Position numbers and translations under genes: made by a program
The notes under the pieces: model-generated
What the model was told of the DNA's origin: nothing
Databases searched by the model: none
What the model saw: only the letters and a program-made list of their open reading frames with translations
Part shown: piece after piece, positions 29,872-42,565 of the stretch
How positions within the stretch are numbered: the first letter of the stretch is position 1
Layout of the letters: each line of letters starts with the position of its first letter
NCBI RefSeq assembly: GCF_000340215.1
Contig: NW_006921533.1
Span: forward strand, 1,717,534-1,781,533
Direction of reading: 5' to 3'
DNA: 64,000 nucleotides
From: Pseudocercospora fijiensis CIRAD86
Lineage: Eukaryota; Ascomycota; Dothideomycetes; Mycosphaerellales; Mycosphaerellaceae

Positions 29872-32800
29872 TTACGCGGCGGCGGTGATGAGCTCTGCCG
29901 GGGCACCATTCTGCTTCTGCAAAAGCTCGTATGGTGGGCGCTTGACAATACCACCAGTGACTGGCAGCATGGTACCAACGCCGGTGAGGTATGAGTCGAC
30001 ATCGCGGGCAGCTTGCCGACCTTCGTTGATACCCCACACAATGAGTGACTGACCGCGACGGCAGTCACCAGCAGCGAACACACCTTCAATGTTGGTGGTG
30101 TATTTGCCAGGTGGAGTCTTGAAGTTTTTGCGACCATCGAGCTCGATCTGTCCTCCGGTGACCTTCTCCTCTGGGGACAAGAAACCCATGGAGATCATGA
30201 TCAGTTCGGCTGGGAAGAATTCCTCGCTGCCTTCAATCTCCTTCATATCCCAGCCGCCGGTAGAGTTCTTGGTCCATTCCAGGCGCTTGATGTTGACTCC
30301 CTTGACGTTGCCGTTGCCGTCGTCAACAAAGTCCTTGGACATGATGCAGAACTCACGAGGGTCACGGCCCATGTGAGTCTTGACTTCGGTGTGACCGTAG
30401 TCAACTCGGTAGATACGTGGCCACTGCGGCCACGGGTTATCATTGGCGCGCTGAGCTGGTGGCTGAGGCAGGAGCTCGAAGTTGATAACAGACTTGGCGC
30501 CGTGGCGAACGGAAGTACCAATGCAGTCGTTTCCAGTGTCACCTCCACCAATGACAATGACGTTCTTGTCCTTGGCAGAGATGTAGGCGTTGTCGGCAAG
30601 CTCCGAGTCGAGCAGAGACTTGGTGTTCTTGTGCAAGAACTGCATGGCAAAATGGATGCCGTTCAAGTCGCGACCTGGGATCTTCAGATCACGAGGCACC
30701 GTGGCCCCGGTGGCAAGGACTACCGCGTCGTTCTCCTTGCGCAGAGAGTCGAAAGTGATCTCGCCTTCTCCGACAAATACGCCGGTCTTGAAGTTGATGC
30801 CCTCGGCAGCCATAAAGTCCACACGACGCTGGACGACATTCTTGTCGAGCTTCATGTTTGGGATACCGTACATGAGCAAACCACCAATGCGATCAGAACG
30901 CTCGTAAACGGTGACGGTATGACCGGCCTTGTTGAGTTGATCGGCACAGGCAAGACCAGCGGGGCCAGAGCCAATGATGGCAACGGTCTTGCCGGAGCGG
31001 AACTTGGGTGGCGTTGGCACCATCCAGCCCATCTCAAAGCCGCGGTCAATGATAGCGCACTCGACGGACTTGATACCGACAGGGTCTTCATTGATTCCAA
31101 GAACGCAAGCACCCTCGCATGGCGCTGGACAGACACGTCCAGTGAATTCCGGGAAGTTGTTTGTCATGAGCAGACGGTTCAAGGCGTCTTTCCACTGGCC
31201 CTAGAAACACGAAGAAAAGTCAGTCAACAGTCATCTCGCACAAAATGACAGGGCTAGGCACTTACTGCGAACACCAATTCGTTCCATTTAGGAATGATGT
31301 TGGAGATAGGACAGCCAGTATCGGATTGACAGAACGGAACACCGCAGTCCATGCAACGAGCAGTCTGGTACTTCAGTTCGTCCTCGTTCAGACGAGTGCT
31401 GAGCTCAGCCCAGTCGCGAGTACGAGTCTTGGCCGGACGATACTTCTCTGATCGTCGTTGGTACTTCATGAAGCCCTTGGTCTTGTCAAGAACCAGAGAA
31501 CGCTTCTTCTCGGCTTGTGCATCTGGCACGCTCTCTTCAAGATCGGCCAAGTTCGCCTTCTTTCTCTCTGCAGCGTGCTCATGCTCACGAGAGGTCTCGT
31601 GGAGATTGCGTACGGCATTTCCAGGAAGGATTGGAAGTGGATACTCAGCCTTCTTAGCATCGGCCTGCTTCTTGGCCTCCTCTTCGAGGACACGCTTGTA
31701 ATCAGTCGGCAGGACCTTGACGAAGTGTGGCAGAGCACGGTTGAAGTCAAGCAGAATGCGAGCGGCAAGCTCTGAGCCGGTGTAGTGGTGGTGATCCTCA
31801 ATGAGACCGCGCAGGAAGGCAATCTCATGCGGGTCCTCCAACCCAGACAGCTCAACCATCTCCTGGTTGACCTTGCCCTCAAAGTCCTGATGCAGGTCAA
31901 GCACGTACGCAATACCACCGGACATACCAGCAGCAAAGTTGCGACCAGTGCTGCCGAGGACGACAACGCGACCACCAGTCATGTACTCGCAACCGTGATC
32001 ACCAACACCTTCGACAACGGCAGTGACACCGGAGTTTCGTACGGCGAAACGCTCGGCGGCGACACCGCGGAAGAAGCAGGTACCAAGGGTGCCACCGTAG
32101 AGACAGACGTTACCGATGATAACATTCTCTTCGGCCTTGTAGACTGCTGAGCGCGGCGGGTAGACGATGAGGCGACCGCCAGACAAGCCCTTGCCAACAT
32201 AGTCGTTTGCGTCTCCCTCAAGCTCGAGCGTGACACCTGGAGCAAGATAAGCTCCGAAAGATTGGCCAGCAGAGCCACGGATGTTGACATGAATAGTGTC
32301 GTGTGGCAGACCCTTCTCACCATATCGCTTGCTGATCTGGTAAGAGAGGGTGGCTCCGAGAGCTCGGTCGGTGTTGACAACGTCGCACTCTATGCGGCAT
32401 GGCAGTCCCTTTTCGAGAGCCAACTCGGACTCAGCAATGAGCTTGTTGTCGAGACGGACGTGCAGCTTGTGGTCTTGCTTGCGCACGTTGTAGGTAGCAA
32501 CTCCGGATCGGAGCGTGTGCGCAGGTGTCAGGATCAAAGACAGGTCAATATTCTCGGTCTTCGCATTTCTGAGATCCTCGCGGACCTTCAACATCTCGGT
32601 ATGACCGACCATCTCGTTGACAGTGCGGAAACCAAGCTTGGCCATGATGGCACGGAGTTCATTCGAGACGTAGTAGAAGAAGTTGATGACCTGCTCTGGA
32701 GTACCCTTGAACTTCTTGCGAAGCTCTGGGTCCTGGGTGGCAATGCCGACCGGGCAAGTGTTCAAGTGACTGCAGAGAATTAGCTCGAGATCGATGGATC

Positions 32801-35800
32801 TGGAAGGGAAAGTACTTACCACTTTCGCATCATGATACAGCCCATGGCGATAAGAGGAGTTGTGGCAAAGCCAAACTCCTCAGCACCCAGCAAGCAAGCA
32901 AGTGCAACGTCGCGGCCAGTACGTAGCTGACCATCAGTTTGCACGACAACACGGCCACGCAAGTCGTTGAGCACAAGCGTTTGGTGGGTCTCAGCAAGAC
33001 CAAGCTCCCATGGCAGACCAGCATACTTGATACCAGTCCATCGAGAAGCTCCAGTACCACCGTCGTGTCCAGAAATGAGGATGTGGTCAGACTTGGCCTT
33101 GGCCACACCAGAGGCAACGATTCCGACACCAGTCTCAGACACAAGCTTGACTGATACTCGCGATCTCGGGTTGGAGCACTTCAGATCGTAAATCAACTGC
33201 TTGAGATCCTCAATGGAATAGATATCGTGGTGAGGAGGTGGGGAGATCAAACCGACACCTGGCGTGGAGTGACGAGTCTTTGCAATTGGTCCCGAGACCT
33301 TGTGGCCAGGCAGCTCACCACCCTCGCCAGGCTTGGCACCTTGAGCCATCTTGATTTGAAGCTCATCGGCATCAGCAAGATAGTTGCTCGTGACACCGAA
33401 TCGTCCAGAAGCAATCTGCTTGATGGCAGATCGCATAGTGTCACCATTCTGCATGGGCAAGCTTCGCTCTGGGTCCTCACCACCCTCTCCGGTATTGGAC
33501 TTGCCGCCAAGTCTGTTCATGGCGACAGCGAGCGTGGAGTGGGATTCCATAGAGATGGATCCGTAAGACATCGCGCCAGTGACGAACCGACGGACGATTT
33601 CAACCCATGGCTCGACCTGCTCGATTGGAATGGGTGCGCAAGCCTCAAAATCGAAGTCTAGAAGACCACGAAGGGTGCAGTTCTTGATCTGCTCGTACTC
33701 AGATCGTGAGTAGGCCTCGTAGGACTTGTCGTTCTTCATGCGGACTGCGTCCTGAATATTTGCAATCGACACTGGGTCGTTTACGTGGGGCTCGCCACCG
33801 TCTCGCCAGTGGTACTCTCCTGTCTCTGCAAGACCAGGAATCTCCAAGATGTTGCGGCTTGGGAACCCCTTCTCGTGCAAAGCGAAAGCATCCTGAGCAA
33901 TGAGTTCGAACGTCATTCCTCGGATACGAGTCGCGGTACCAGTAAAGCAGCGGTCGACGACGCTGTCGTCGATTCCAAGAGCTTCGAAGATCTGGGCGCC
34001 CTTGTAACTCTGCAATGTGGAGATACCCATCTTACTCATGACCTTCAAGATACCTCCATCACAGGAGTGCTTGTAGTTTTCAATGAGTTGCTCTCCGCTC
34101 AGCTTCTTGCGGATGAGACCTTCACGATCAAGCTTGAGGATACACTCGATTGCGAGATATGGGCAAATGGCGTCTGCTCCGTAGCCGACCAGCACACACA
34201 TGTGGTGTACCTCACGAGCCTCAGCAGTCTCAACCACAAGAGCAGCCTGTGATCTCCACTTGTTGCGTACCATGTGGTGGTGGACCATTCCAGTCGCCAG
34301 CAGTGACGAGACTGCTACGCGCTCGGAAGACGTCTTGCGATCGGAAAGAATGATGATCTTGTCCCCATTCTCAATGGCTTCCGTGGCAGCATCGCAAATG
34401 CGATCAAGAGCGTTGTAGTAGCCTTCGATGCCCTCAGACTTGGGGAATGTGATGTCGACAGTCGCGACAGACCAATCAGAGTGGAGGGTAGGAATTTTTG
34501 TAAGCGCGTTGAACTCTTCGACGGAGAGCATGGGGGATGGCAGGTATAGTCGGTGGCATTGCTCCTTGTTCAGTTCAAGCAGGTTACCTTGAGGTCCGAC
34601 GTAGCAGCCAAGAGACATGACCACCGACTCTCTGATAGGGTCAATCGGCGGATTTGTGACTTGTGCGAAGAGTTGACGGAAATACTCGAACAACAGACGT
34701 GGTTGTTGGGCCAGGCAGGCAAGTGGAGCATCGTTACCCATGGAACCGAGCGCCTCCTTCGAATCAGCTGCCATGGGTGCCAGGAGCAGAGTGACCTGCT
34801 CCAAAGAGTAGCCGAAAGCCTTCAGACGCGGATCTTCCTGCACCGCAGTCTCGGTGAGCTTGTGAGAAAGATCTGTTCCATTCTCGATGAGCTTCCTGTA
34901 GATTTCTGGCATCACCAGTAATTGAGTGTCGAGCCATGCTCTGAAGTCCTGTCTGTTCGAGACAGTCTCCTTGAGTTCGGCATCATCAATGATTCTACCG
35001 GCCTGGGTGTCGACCAAAAGCATACGTCCTGGCTGCAATCGACCCTTCTGAATGACCTTGGTTGGATCGATGGCGATAGTGCCTACTTCGGAGGCACAGA
35101 TGATCCGGTCATCGTCAAGAACGTAGTATCTGCATGGTCGCAATCCGTTTCGGTCCAAGTTGGCACCGCAGTATCGACCGTCGGAGAATGTGAAGAGTGC
35201 TGGGCCGTCCCAAGGCTCCATCATGCAAGCAGCCCATTCGTAGAAAGCCTGCTTCGCGCCATCGATCTGGTCGTTGCCCTGCCATGCCTCTGGAACCATC
35301 AACATGACAGCTTCTGGCAGCGAAAGAACGCCGTTGATCGTCAACAGCTCGAGCACGTTGTCGAAGGCGGCAGAGTCGGAGCCACCATCTTCAATGATAG
35401 GGTAGAGCGTTTCCAGCTCCTCGCCAAAGAACTCAGAAGAGAGCACGCCTTCTCTTGCGCGCATCCAGTTCTTGTTTCCTCGAAGCGTGTTGATTTCTCC
35501 GTTGTGTGCTGCCCATCGGAGTGGCTGGGCTCTGTCCCATGAGGGGAAGGTGTTGGTCGAGAAACGAGAGTGCACAAGAGCAAAGTGACCTTCGTAATCG
35601 ACGTTGACCAGATCGTGGTAGTACTCGTAGACCTGGACTGGGGAAAGCTGGCCCTTGTAGACAATGTTCTTGTTGCTGAGCGAGCAAATGTAGAACCAGT
35701 TGTGCAAGCCGATAACGTGGGTGGCACGCTTTCGGAGCACATACAGCTGCCTCTCAAATGTCTGCTCGTTGAACTTGTCGTCAAAGTCCGGCTTTGGTTC

Positions 35801-36460
35801 TTTGCCGTCACCGTAGACCGACTTCAGTACCACGAATGGCTGCAAAATAATTGGTTCACGGGAGCTTGCAGCTGGACCGAGGAGGGTACTGTCTTTTGGT
35901 ACCTCTCGCCATCCGAGCACTCGCAGATCGAGTTCGCCGGCGATATCCTCGAATTTGTCCAGAGTATCCTTCAGAGCCTCTTCTTCAGGCTTGAAGAATA
36001 CGTTTCCTGCAGCGTACTTGCCCATCTTTGGGAGCTTGATGCCCTGCTCGCGCTCAAAGTTCTTGACAAAGAATTTGTGAGGGATGGATGTCATTACACC
36101 AGCACCATCTCCGTCTCTTGCATCAGATCCCACGGCACCACGATGGGTCATGTTGCAGAGAAGGTTTCGTGCTACACCGCATCAGTATGTGGATAGTTTC
36201 GAAGCATCATTCGGGCAAGTCTCACCATCAGTAACGATTTTGTGGCTCGCCTTGCCCTTGATATGGGCGGCGAAACCTACACCACAGGCATCCTTCTCGA
36301 GCTCTGGGTCGTAAAGAGCCTGCTTGAGAGGGAGAGCGCCGGCCCAAGACTTGTTCTCCGGAGTGTTCTGATACTCATATACCTTCACTGGCTCCTCCTC
36401 GATTTCATGTTCGTCAATGGTGCGCTCGATTACATCGTCGGCGAAGGAGACTCGACCCAT
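29872..36460 (-). CDS. GLT1: NADPH-dependent glutamate synthase (GOGAT), single-chain fungal type
   Basis: Exons 36460-36226, 36171-32820, 32769-31266 and 31200-29872 (introns 54, 50 and 65 bp) give 2139 residues, matching yeast Glt1 (2145). The enzyme converts glutamine plus 2-oxoglutarate to two glutamates using NADPH in ammonium assimilation. A 58-residue propeptide precedes the catalytic Cys59 (KDACGVGF) of the class II amidotransferase domain. The FMN synthase domain and the 3Fe-4S cysteines (CHLNTCPVG, first Cys ~1196, split by intron 2) follow. The fused beta part has CMDCGVPFC and CPAPCEGAC cysteines, an FAD motif [13 protein letters not shown] and an NADPH motif GGGDTGND. An in-frame ATG at 36574 would add 38 residues. 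I prefer 36460 because the propeptide length then matches relatives. Confidence 0.96.
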
Positions 36461-39058
36461 TCTATGGGCGTGAAGCCGAGTGGTTCCAGGAGTAGTTGAT
36501 TGCTTTTCGGGAATCGGGGGTTCGTGCGTCGACAGCGCTGTATGTGTGTGTGATATTGAATCGCGGGATTCCAATTGAGAGTGTCGAGGGTGGATGAGGG
36601 TTGAAATGGGGTCCGAAGTCGCGAACTGATGACTGATAAGCGAACGCCACTCTCTGCTGGCGACAATGGAGGCAAGTGAGGAGGATTCTTTGAGGCTGCA
36701 CGGGCAGAAGACAGCAAATGCTCACGCTTGAATAAGGGGAGGTGCGGAAGAAGCTGGTGGTGCGGTGCGGAAGAATTCGGCTGGGGGCAGGCAGGATGCG
36801 GGAGAAGCTTGGTCGGCCAAGCAATGCCAATTGCTTCTTGGGCGAAAGCGATCGACACGACGAGTGAGATGATGTCGACGACTTGATGCCGGGCAGCGAA
36901 TTGCGTCGGTCGAGATGCACGTGGGCGTGGGTGTGGGTGTGGGTGTGGGTGTGGCGGGCTCGTGGCAGCAAGACAAGGCGGTATGCGATTGCGGCGGACG
37001 GGATCTCCAACACGACTGGGACGACACTTACCCAATTGATCCTCCAAAACCTGTTCGGTGCACTGGTGTGGCGTGGAGGGAGGGAAGGAGGGAGAGATGA
37101 AGCAGCGCAGGCGAGAGGTATGGATATGTGTTTGGCATTTCTTCCACCCGTCCCACTCCCACCTTGGCCTTGTGCTTAAGTTAGCTGCAATTATACGCAG
37201 ACTCCACCTCTCCCTTTCCAAGCCGCCGTGCCCTCCCTCACCCACCCTCTGCAATAGCCTGGACAGTCTTCGGCTCTCACCCCAAGCTATTCTGTCTGCT
37301 CCCCGTTGTTTCCCTGCCCTCACACTCAGAGTCTCAGACCCTCACCTCGCTGCCCCGTTGACACGCCTCGGCTAGTTCTACGGCACAAAACAACCAGCGA
37401 CATCATTGATGACTTGGATTACGTCTTGCCTTGTTCCAGCCGTCGTCACGTCGGTGATGCTCGTCGCCACACAACGCCAAGTGATGCCCATCACTTCTTC
37501 ATCGTCTTCAGACGCTATTCGATTCTACGTGGAGTCCGTCGCCGTCTCCACCTGTGCTCGGCCATACAGAAGCACGGCGAAGATAATTTGCCCGTCGCAC
37601 ATCTCCGACCCCCTGCACCAATCCCACAGCACCGTCCCTCCCCCAGTCTGGCCATCTGCAAGTCGTCTGCGGCTAGCATTTAAACTTGCAGCTTGCCTGC
37701 CTTGACTCCACGCCACACCTACCCGGCGCTCGTCTCGCTGAGAAGGCCCGCATTCTCATTTGCCAACTGAATCTCGCAACGTCGACAATGACTTCAGCGC
37801 TCTGCAGTGCCGTGAGATTGCCGTGCAGCTCTAAGCGACGAACCGCAACGCTGACTGCGAGCTTATTCACTCTCTGCCAATTGGACGAAGCTGCAGCGTC
37901 GAATACGTGGAGTCATTCTCACATGTCACTTCCTCTGTTCTGCCTTATCGCTGCAACGCAACACGCTGCATGCGCCGCTGCTCATGCTTATTTGTGTTTA
38001 GCTCTCAGCCTCTCCTTGCTGCTGCATTTCCGCGCTGCTCTCGCTTGGCTACAAACAGCATCATGTCACCGTCCGTCTCCATTCCTCTCGGTCATCTGAG
38101 CGCATGCATCATCAACTCGATAGCTTCGCGACCCTCCCACAACTGATCGCTTTCCTTGGCCGTGAGTCACCAATTGTCGGCCAATTGCTCGGCCGAGCTC
38201 ATCGCATGCTGCTTTCTCGACACCACCGGACGAAATCGGGTCGTCTGAAAGCTGACGAAAGGCTAAACGTGCGCGGAATTGACCCCAGGAAGCCGGCCGA
38301 TATCGGGACCATTTTCAAATTTTGTCCTTCTGTGCACGAAGGAGAACGGCGGCAGGTTGAAACGATAGAAAGCACGCTACTGGCAATAGTCCCTTTCACA
38401 TGCAAAGTCCCAGGTCGCCTCGAGAAGACCCAGCTATACCGTGGACGTGAAAGAGCTTGGCTGAGAAGTGCCGTGGCCGCGAGCCTGCTCGGGCAACGAG
38501 ACCGGTTGCGGGAGTCTTCTGGGAGCTCTTCACAATAATGGTACATACCGACGCTCGAGAGGCCATCTGCTCTGCATATTATACCCGCACAGAATCAGAA
38601 TCGCTCTCGATGCAAAGCGCACAAGTGAGAACGTTTGTTTGATACATAGTCTCTTACTGTATGACCATGATGACCCCGGTCATATGTCTCCGGTCCGAAC
38701 ACCCTCGCAGCCGAGTAGGCGTGATATTGACACACCGGCACAGAACGGAATGAAAGTCAGGTGCATGGTATTTCACATTTCATGTCTTCATTGATGGCTG
38801 TAACTGAAGTATCCATGTTTGCCTGCGACTGGAAACAGTCTCTGACGGCTGAGCGGCATGGCAATGCTTCACCAGCTACACAGTGTGGCTCATATCGGAT
38901 TCCTTGTAGTCCGACGTTGCTGTTATACAAGAGATTGGCTAAGTCGTCCAATTAGACACCATTTCAGCCAAAAACATGATAAATATTACGTACCGGCGTG
39001 GGACGCACATCTGAAGTATCAGCGGAGATGGTACAAGAGACAAGACATCATGGGACCT
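36461..39058. other. Gene-poor 2.6 kb region upstream of glutamate synthase
   Basis: It holds the glutamate synthase promoter and 5' leader, including a (GGGTGT)n run near 36923-36955, and then about 2 kb with no supported gene. Frames of up to ~290 codons exist on both strands but are Pro/Ser/Arg/His-rich, overlap each other and show no domain. They look like chance frames in C-rich DNA. Confidence 0.5.
36635..36640. promoter_or_regulatory. Possible GATA-factor site upstream of glutamate synthase
   Basis: GATAAG (in CTGATAAG) lies about 175 bp upstream of the glutamate synthase start. GATA factors of the AreA/Nit2 type control nitrogen genes through such sites. A 6 bp match can occur by chance, so this is weak. 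Confidence 0.3.
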
Positions 39059-39701
39059 TCAGTCCTCCTGCATCTAAGTTAGCAGATGCTCAGCCCACAC
39101 GAGTAGCTGCGAAATCAATGCTGAGGTCCGCTCATGCTCATGATCAAGCGTAGAACACGAGTTACCGCATGTACCGTCTCGCAAGATGTGCGCGTGTAGG
39201 GAAAGCGGGCGCTCTTGAGTCTCGCATGACACAGGCAGAACGATGCTTTGTAGATGGTGTACTTACCATGGCGTCGTCGTCCTGGAAGTCATCATCGTCC
39301 TCCTCATCCTCGTCGTCCTCGTCCATGTTCTTGGCGGCTTCTGCGAAGTCGATGTTCTTGCCGCGAGTGCGTGATCCGACAATGTTCTCCGTGTCGATCT
39401 CTTCCATGTTGTCCTCGTCGGCCTCTTCTGGCTCTCCTGCACCATCCTGTCAGTACTTGTGCGCTGCTGGTATTTATGCGATTCGGTATTACCCTCGGCC
39501 TGGAGTGGAATTAGCTTCGCTCTGGCACGGAAAAGACATTGCTCTTCTGACCTCTTCCTCGGAGTTGCTGTCATCGTCGTCCTCGTCCATGGGCTCAGCG
39601 GCTGGAGCCTTGCCCTTGCCCTTCTCGACTCCAGCATCCATTGGGATAGCGGCAGCCTTTGCACCTCCGTCGGCAGTCGGGTCTTGAACAGAGTTGCTCA
39701 T
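39059..39701 (-). CDS. CHZ1: Histone H2A.Z-specific chaperone
   Basis: Exons 39701-39552, 39446-39267 and 39073-39059 give 114 residues. Chz1 carries H2A.Z-H2B dimers to the SWR1 remodeller in the nucleus. The CHZ motif is clear in exon 2 (NMEEIDTENIVGSRTRG followed by KNIDFAEAA). It is flanked by acidic runs (DEDDDD in exon 1, DEDDEDEEDDDD at the end), and the total length is typical. Intron 1 (105 bp, GTCAGA donor, GACAG acceptor) and intron 2 (193 bp, ATG|GTAAGT to CTAACTTAG) both keep phase 0. The last exon encodes only MQED (or ED if the next AG is used). It is transcribed divergently from MCL1 over a 247 bp promoter. Confidence 0.9.
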
Positions 39702-39884
39702 ATTGCTGTAGCTGATGCGAGATCTGGAATGGGATTCGATGTGTTTCAGGACGGATATCGTTTTGCAATAGTGTGCGATGCGATGTTTTGAAAAACGGTT
39801 AAGAACAAACAAGAGCTGGTTGCTTGGTTGTTTTACCGCCGGCGGGCTTGGCCGAGAACGCGAACACGAGGAAGTCGCGACGCG

Positions 39885-39890
39885 ACGCGT
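39885..39890. promoter_or_regulatory. MluI cell-cycle box (MCB) in the CHZ1-MCL1 promoter
   Basis: ACGCGT, within a GACGCGACGCGTC-like run, lies 59 bp upstream of the MCL1 start and ~184 bp from CHZ1. This is the binding site of MBF-type G1/S factors, which fits a replication gene. Regulation is inferred. Confidence 0.55.
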
Positions 39891-39948
39891 CCTCCTCAAC
39901 TTCTACCACTCGCTTGGTGTTGAACAACGACCACAGATACCAAGCAAT

Positions 39949-42565
39949 ATGGCGACACTGAGAGGGAGACCCGCTCGTGAGTTGTGAAAAAGAGACATCG
40001 GTCACAATTTTCTGATTACATGGTAGATGCACCGGGCCCAACATATTTCAGCTATACGCCGAATGGGAAGCACTTAGTGACAGCAGGCTTGAACGGAGCA
40101 GTACGAATCTTCGATCATGGCTCCGACGACGAGCCTGCCATCATCGATGTGCCTACAGAGAATCATCTTGCGGCAGTGGCTGCCAATGGATTCTTCATTA
40201 TCGGCTCTGAATCTGGCGAGGTCACGAAGTACAGCTTGGTTACCAAGCGGATGGAGGAAATTCTGGTACGCTGCACGGCACCTGTTCGTGATCTCGCACT
40301 TTCTCCAGATGGACAATGGGTTGCAGTAGCGAGCGAGTAGGTCTACTCACTGAACTTCGAATCGCAGAGAAAGCTAATACATCCAGCGAACACGATGTGA
40401 AAATTGTCAACACTAGTGATATGAGCAGAGTCATCTTCCTGGGAGAGCACTTGCGATCTGTGAAGCAAGTCGCATTCGATCGAAGTGGGACGACGTTAGC
40501 AGCATCTTGCACCGACGGCATAATCTACATGTATTCCATCAGCTCGGAAGAACCTCAGTTGATCAAGCGCGTTGATGGCCTGATCGGGATGGTGCAATCG
40601 GATTCTGAGGAGAGCATTCGAGCGATCTGGCACCCTGACGGGAGCGCTCTTGCTCTCCCGACCTCAAGCAGAGAAATGCAGGTTCTGTCGCGAAGCGATT
40701 GGTCCAAGCACAAGATCTTCTCGGGCGGCCACAAGGCGCAAGTCACCGCGGCGGCATGGTCTCCCAATGGTGCATTGCTTGTCACTGCCGACCTAGACAA
40801 AAGCTTGGTTCTGTGGGATAGCAAGACCCAGAAAGTCTTGAAGACGTTTGACGATGTTCGTGATCCGATTCTGGACATTCATTGGCATCCAAAAGACAAC
40901 GTGCTTTCCTACACCAACAACAATGGCGAGCTATTCATTCGGGAAGATTTTGTGCCGGATGCCCATATTCGCCTCCTCCGGGCCGGTCTACAGCAGGCTC
41001 CGCTCAACGGTGCAGCTTTAACAGAAGTGTCTGGCAACGCGCGTAAGGCATGGACGACTGGAGGCAAACAGCATGGAAATGGGAGAAGTGCCGAAGAAGA
41101 TTACCTGGACGATCTACTTGGTGCAGACGCAATGGCCCCCGACATGATGTCCGAGACTGGCGATAACTTCATCGAGGACGATGACGGAGCCGGCTACGCT
41201 GAAGAACCCAACCGGTATGGCAAGAGAAACGCAGAGCCTCTAGACGCACCGGCGACCAAACGACGTGCTGCCTACAGCACATGGCAGCCGCAGGTACACG
41301 ATGCATTCCAGCCTGGCAGCACGCCGTGGAAAGGTAACCGACGATACCTCTGCCTCAATCTTACTGGCTTTGTCTGGACCGTGAACCAAGACACACATCA
41401 TACTGTGACTGTTGAGTTCTATGACCGACAAGCACATCGCGATTTCCACTTCACAGACCCTTTCCGTTACGATAAAGCTTGTCTGAATGAGAAGGGATCT
41501 CTCTTCTCCTGCTCACCAGCAAGAGACCATCCGTCCGTCATCTACTATCGGCCACACGAGACTTGGACGACCCGCGTAGATTGGCGCACTGAATTGCCTC
41601 CTGGCGAAGAAGTGACATCACTTTCGTTGAGCGACACTTGTGTAGTCGCGACGACTTCTGCTGGTTACGTACGCGTATACAGTCTTTTCGGCTTGCCTCT
41701 TAAGGTGTATCGTCAAAAGTCCACTCCTGCTGTGACTTGCGCAAGCTGGAGGGACTACATCATCACAATTGGAAATGGACCCGTTGGGGGTGACGGTACC
41801 ACTCGTTTGCTCTACACGATCGAAAACGTGAAAAGAGATGAGACATATCAAAGCGAAGACATTGTCCCTCTCACAGAAGGGACCGAGCTACGATCTGTGT
41901 TCTTCAGCGACAACGGCGATCCTTGCATATACGATAGCGATGGTGTTCTTCTGGTCTTGCAGCATTGGAGGACGCCGAGCCAGGCCAAATGGATACCACT
42001 TCTTGACACACGAACGCTGGATCGACTGGCTGGGGGCAAGAAGGAAGAGAGCTACTGGCCGGTCGCAGTAGCAAATGATCGCTTCCATTGCATCATTCTC
42101 AAAGGCGGAGAGCAATATCCATACTTCCCGCGGCCCTTGCTGTCCGATTTCGAATTCAGAATCCCCATCGCAGCACCTGTGCCCGACGAGACCGATGATG
42201 ACAAAGAGCTTGCTCATCAACGAGGTCTCGAAGAACAATACGTTCGATCATCGATCATGTACTCGCTCATGCGCGACCTCGTGGATAACACAAATGCCAC
42301 CAGTGCGCAGAAGGTACAAGTTGGCAGCATGGAACGAGAAGTCGATAAAGCACTGCTGCAACTCCTGGCCGCCGAGTGTAGAGCAGGCGACGAGCACGGC
42401 ATGAAAGCGCTGGAGATTGCTTCGCTCCTGAAGGACCGGACGGGCAAGATGTTGGAAGCTGCTGGAAAAGTTGCGCAAAGGTTCGATCGTGATGTACTCA
42501 ACGAGAAGATCAACGAGTTGGCAGAGCGTCGACTGGTAGGTTTGAGGGACGATGACGACTTTTGA
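39949..42565 (+). CDS. MCL1: Minichromosome loss protein / DNA polymerase alpha accessory protein (CTF4/AND-1 family)
   Basis: Exons 39949-39976, 40027-40336 and 40387-42565 (two 50 bp introns) encode 838 residues. The product begins MATLRGRPAHAPGPTYFSY and carries an N-terminal WD40 propeller (repeats near residues 15-320). An acidic linker with a basic KRRA patch (about residues 360-430) follows, then the SepB/Ctf4 trimerisation propeller (from about residue 445, PWKGNRRYLCLNLTGF) and a C-terminal helical region. The protein links the CMG helicase to polymerase alpha at replication forks in the nucleus. No HMG box is present, as in fungal members. Exon 1 is only 28 bp and is supported by the conserved RPAH..GPTY start and by phase. 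Confidence 0.93.

Noticed and set aside
29872..36574. Long plus-strand frames (up to ~290 codons) opposite the glutamate synthase exons
   Set aside because: They are antisense shadows of a strongly coding gene, with no domains and no start or splice support.
36430..37683. Frames of 100-297 codons upstream of glutamate synthase
   Set aside because: They overlap on both strands, are Pro/Ser/His/Arg-rich and lie partly over a (GGGTGT)n run. The first also overlaps the glutamate synthase N-terminus in another frame.
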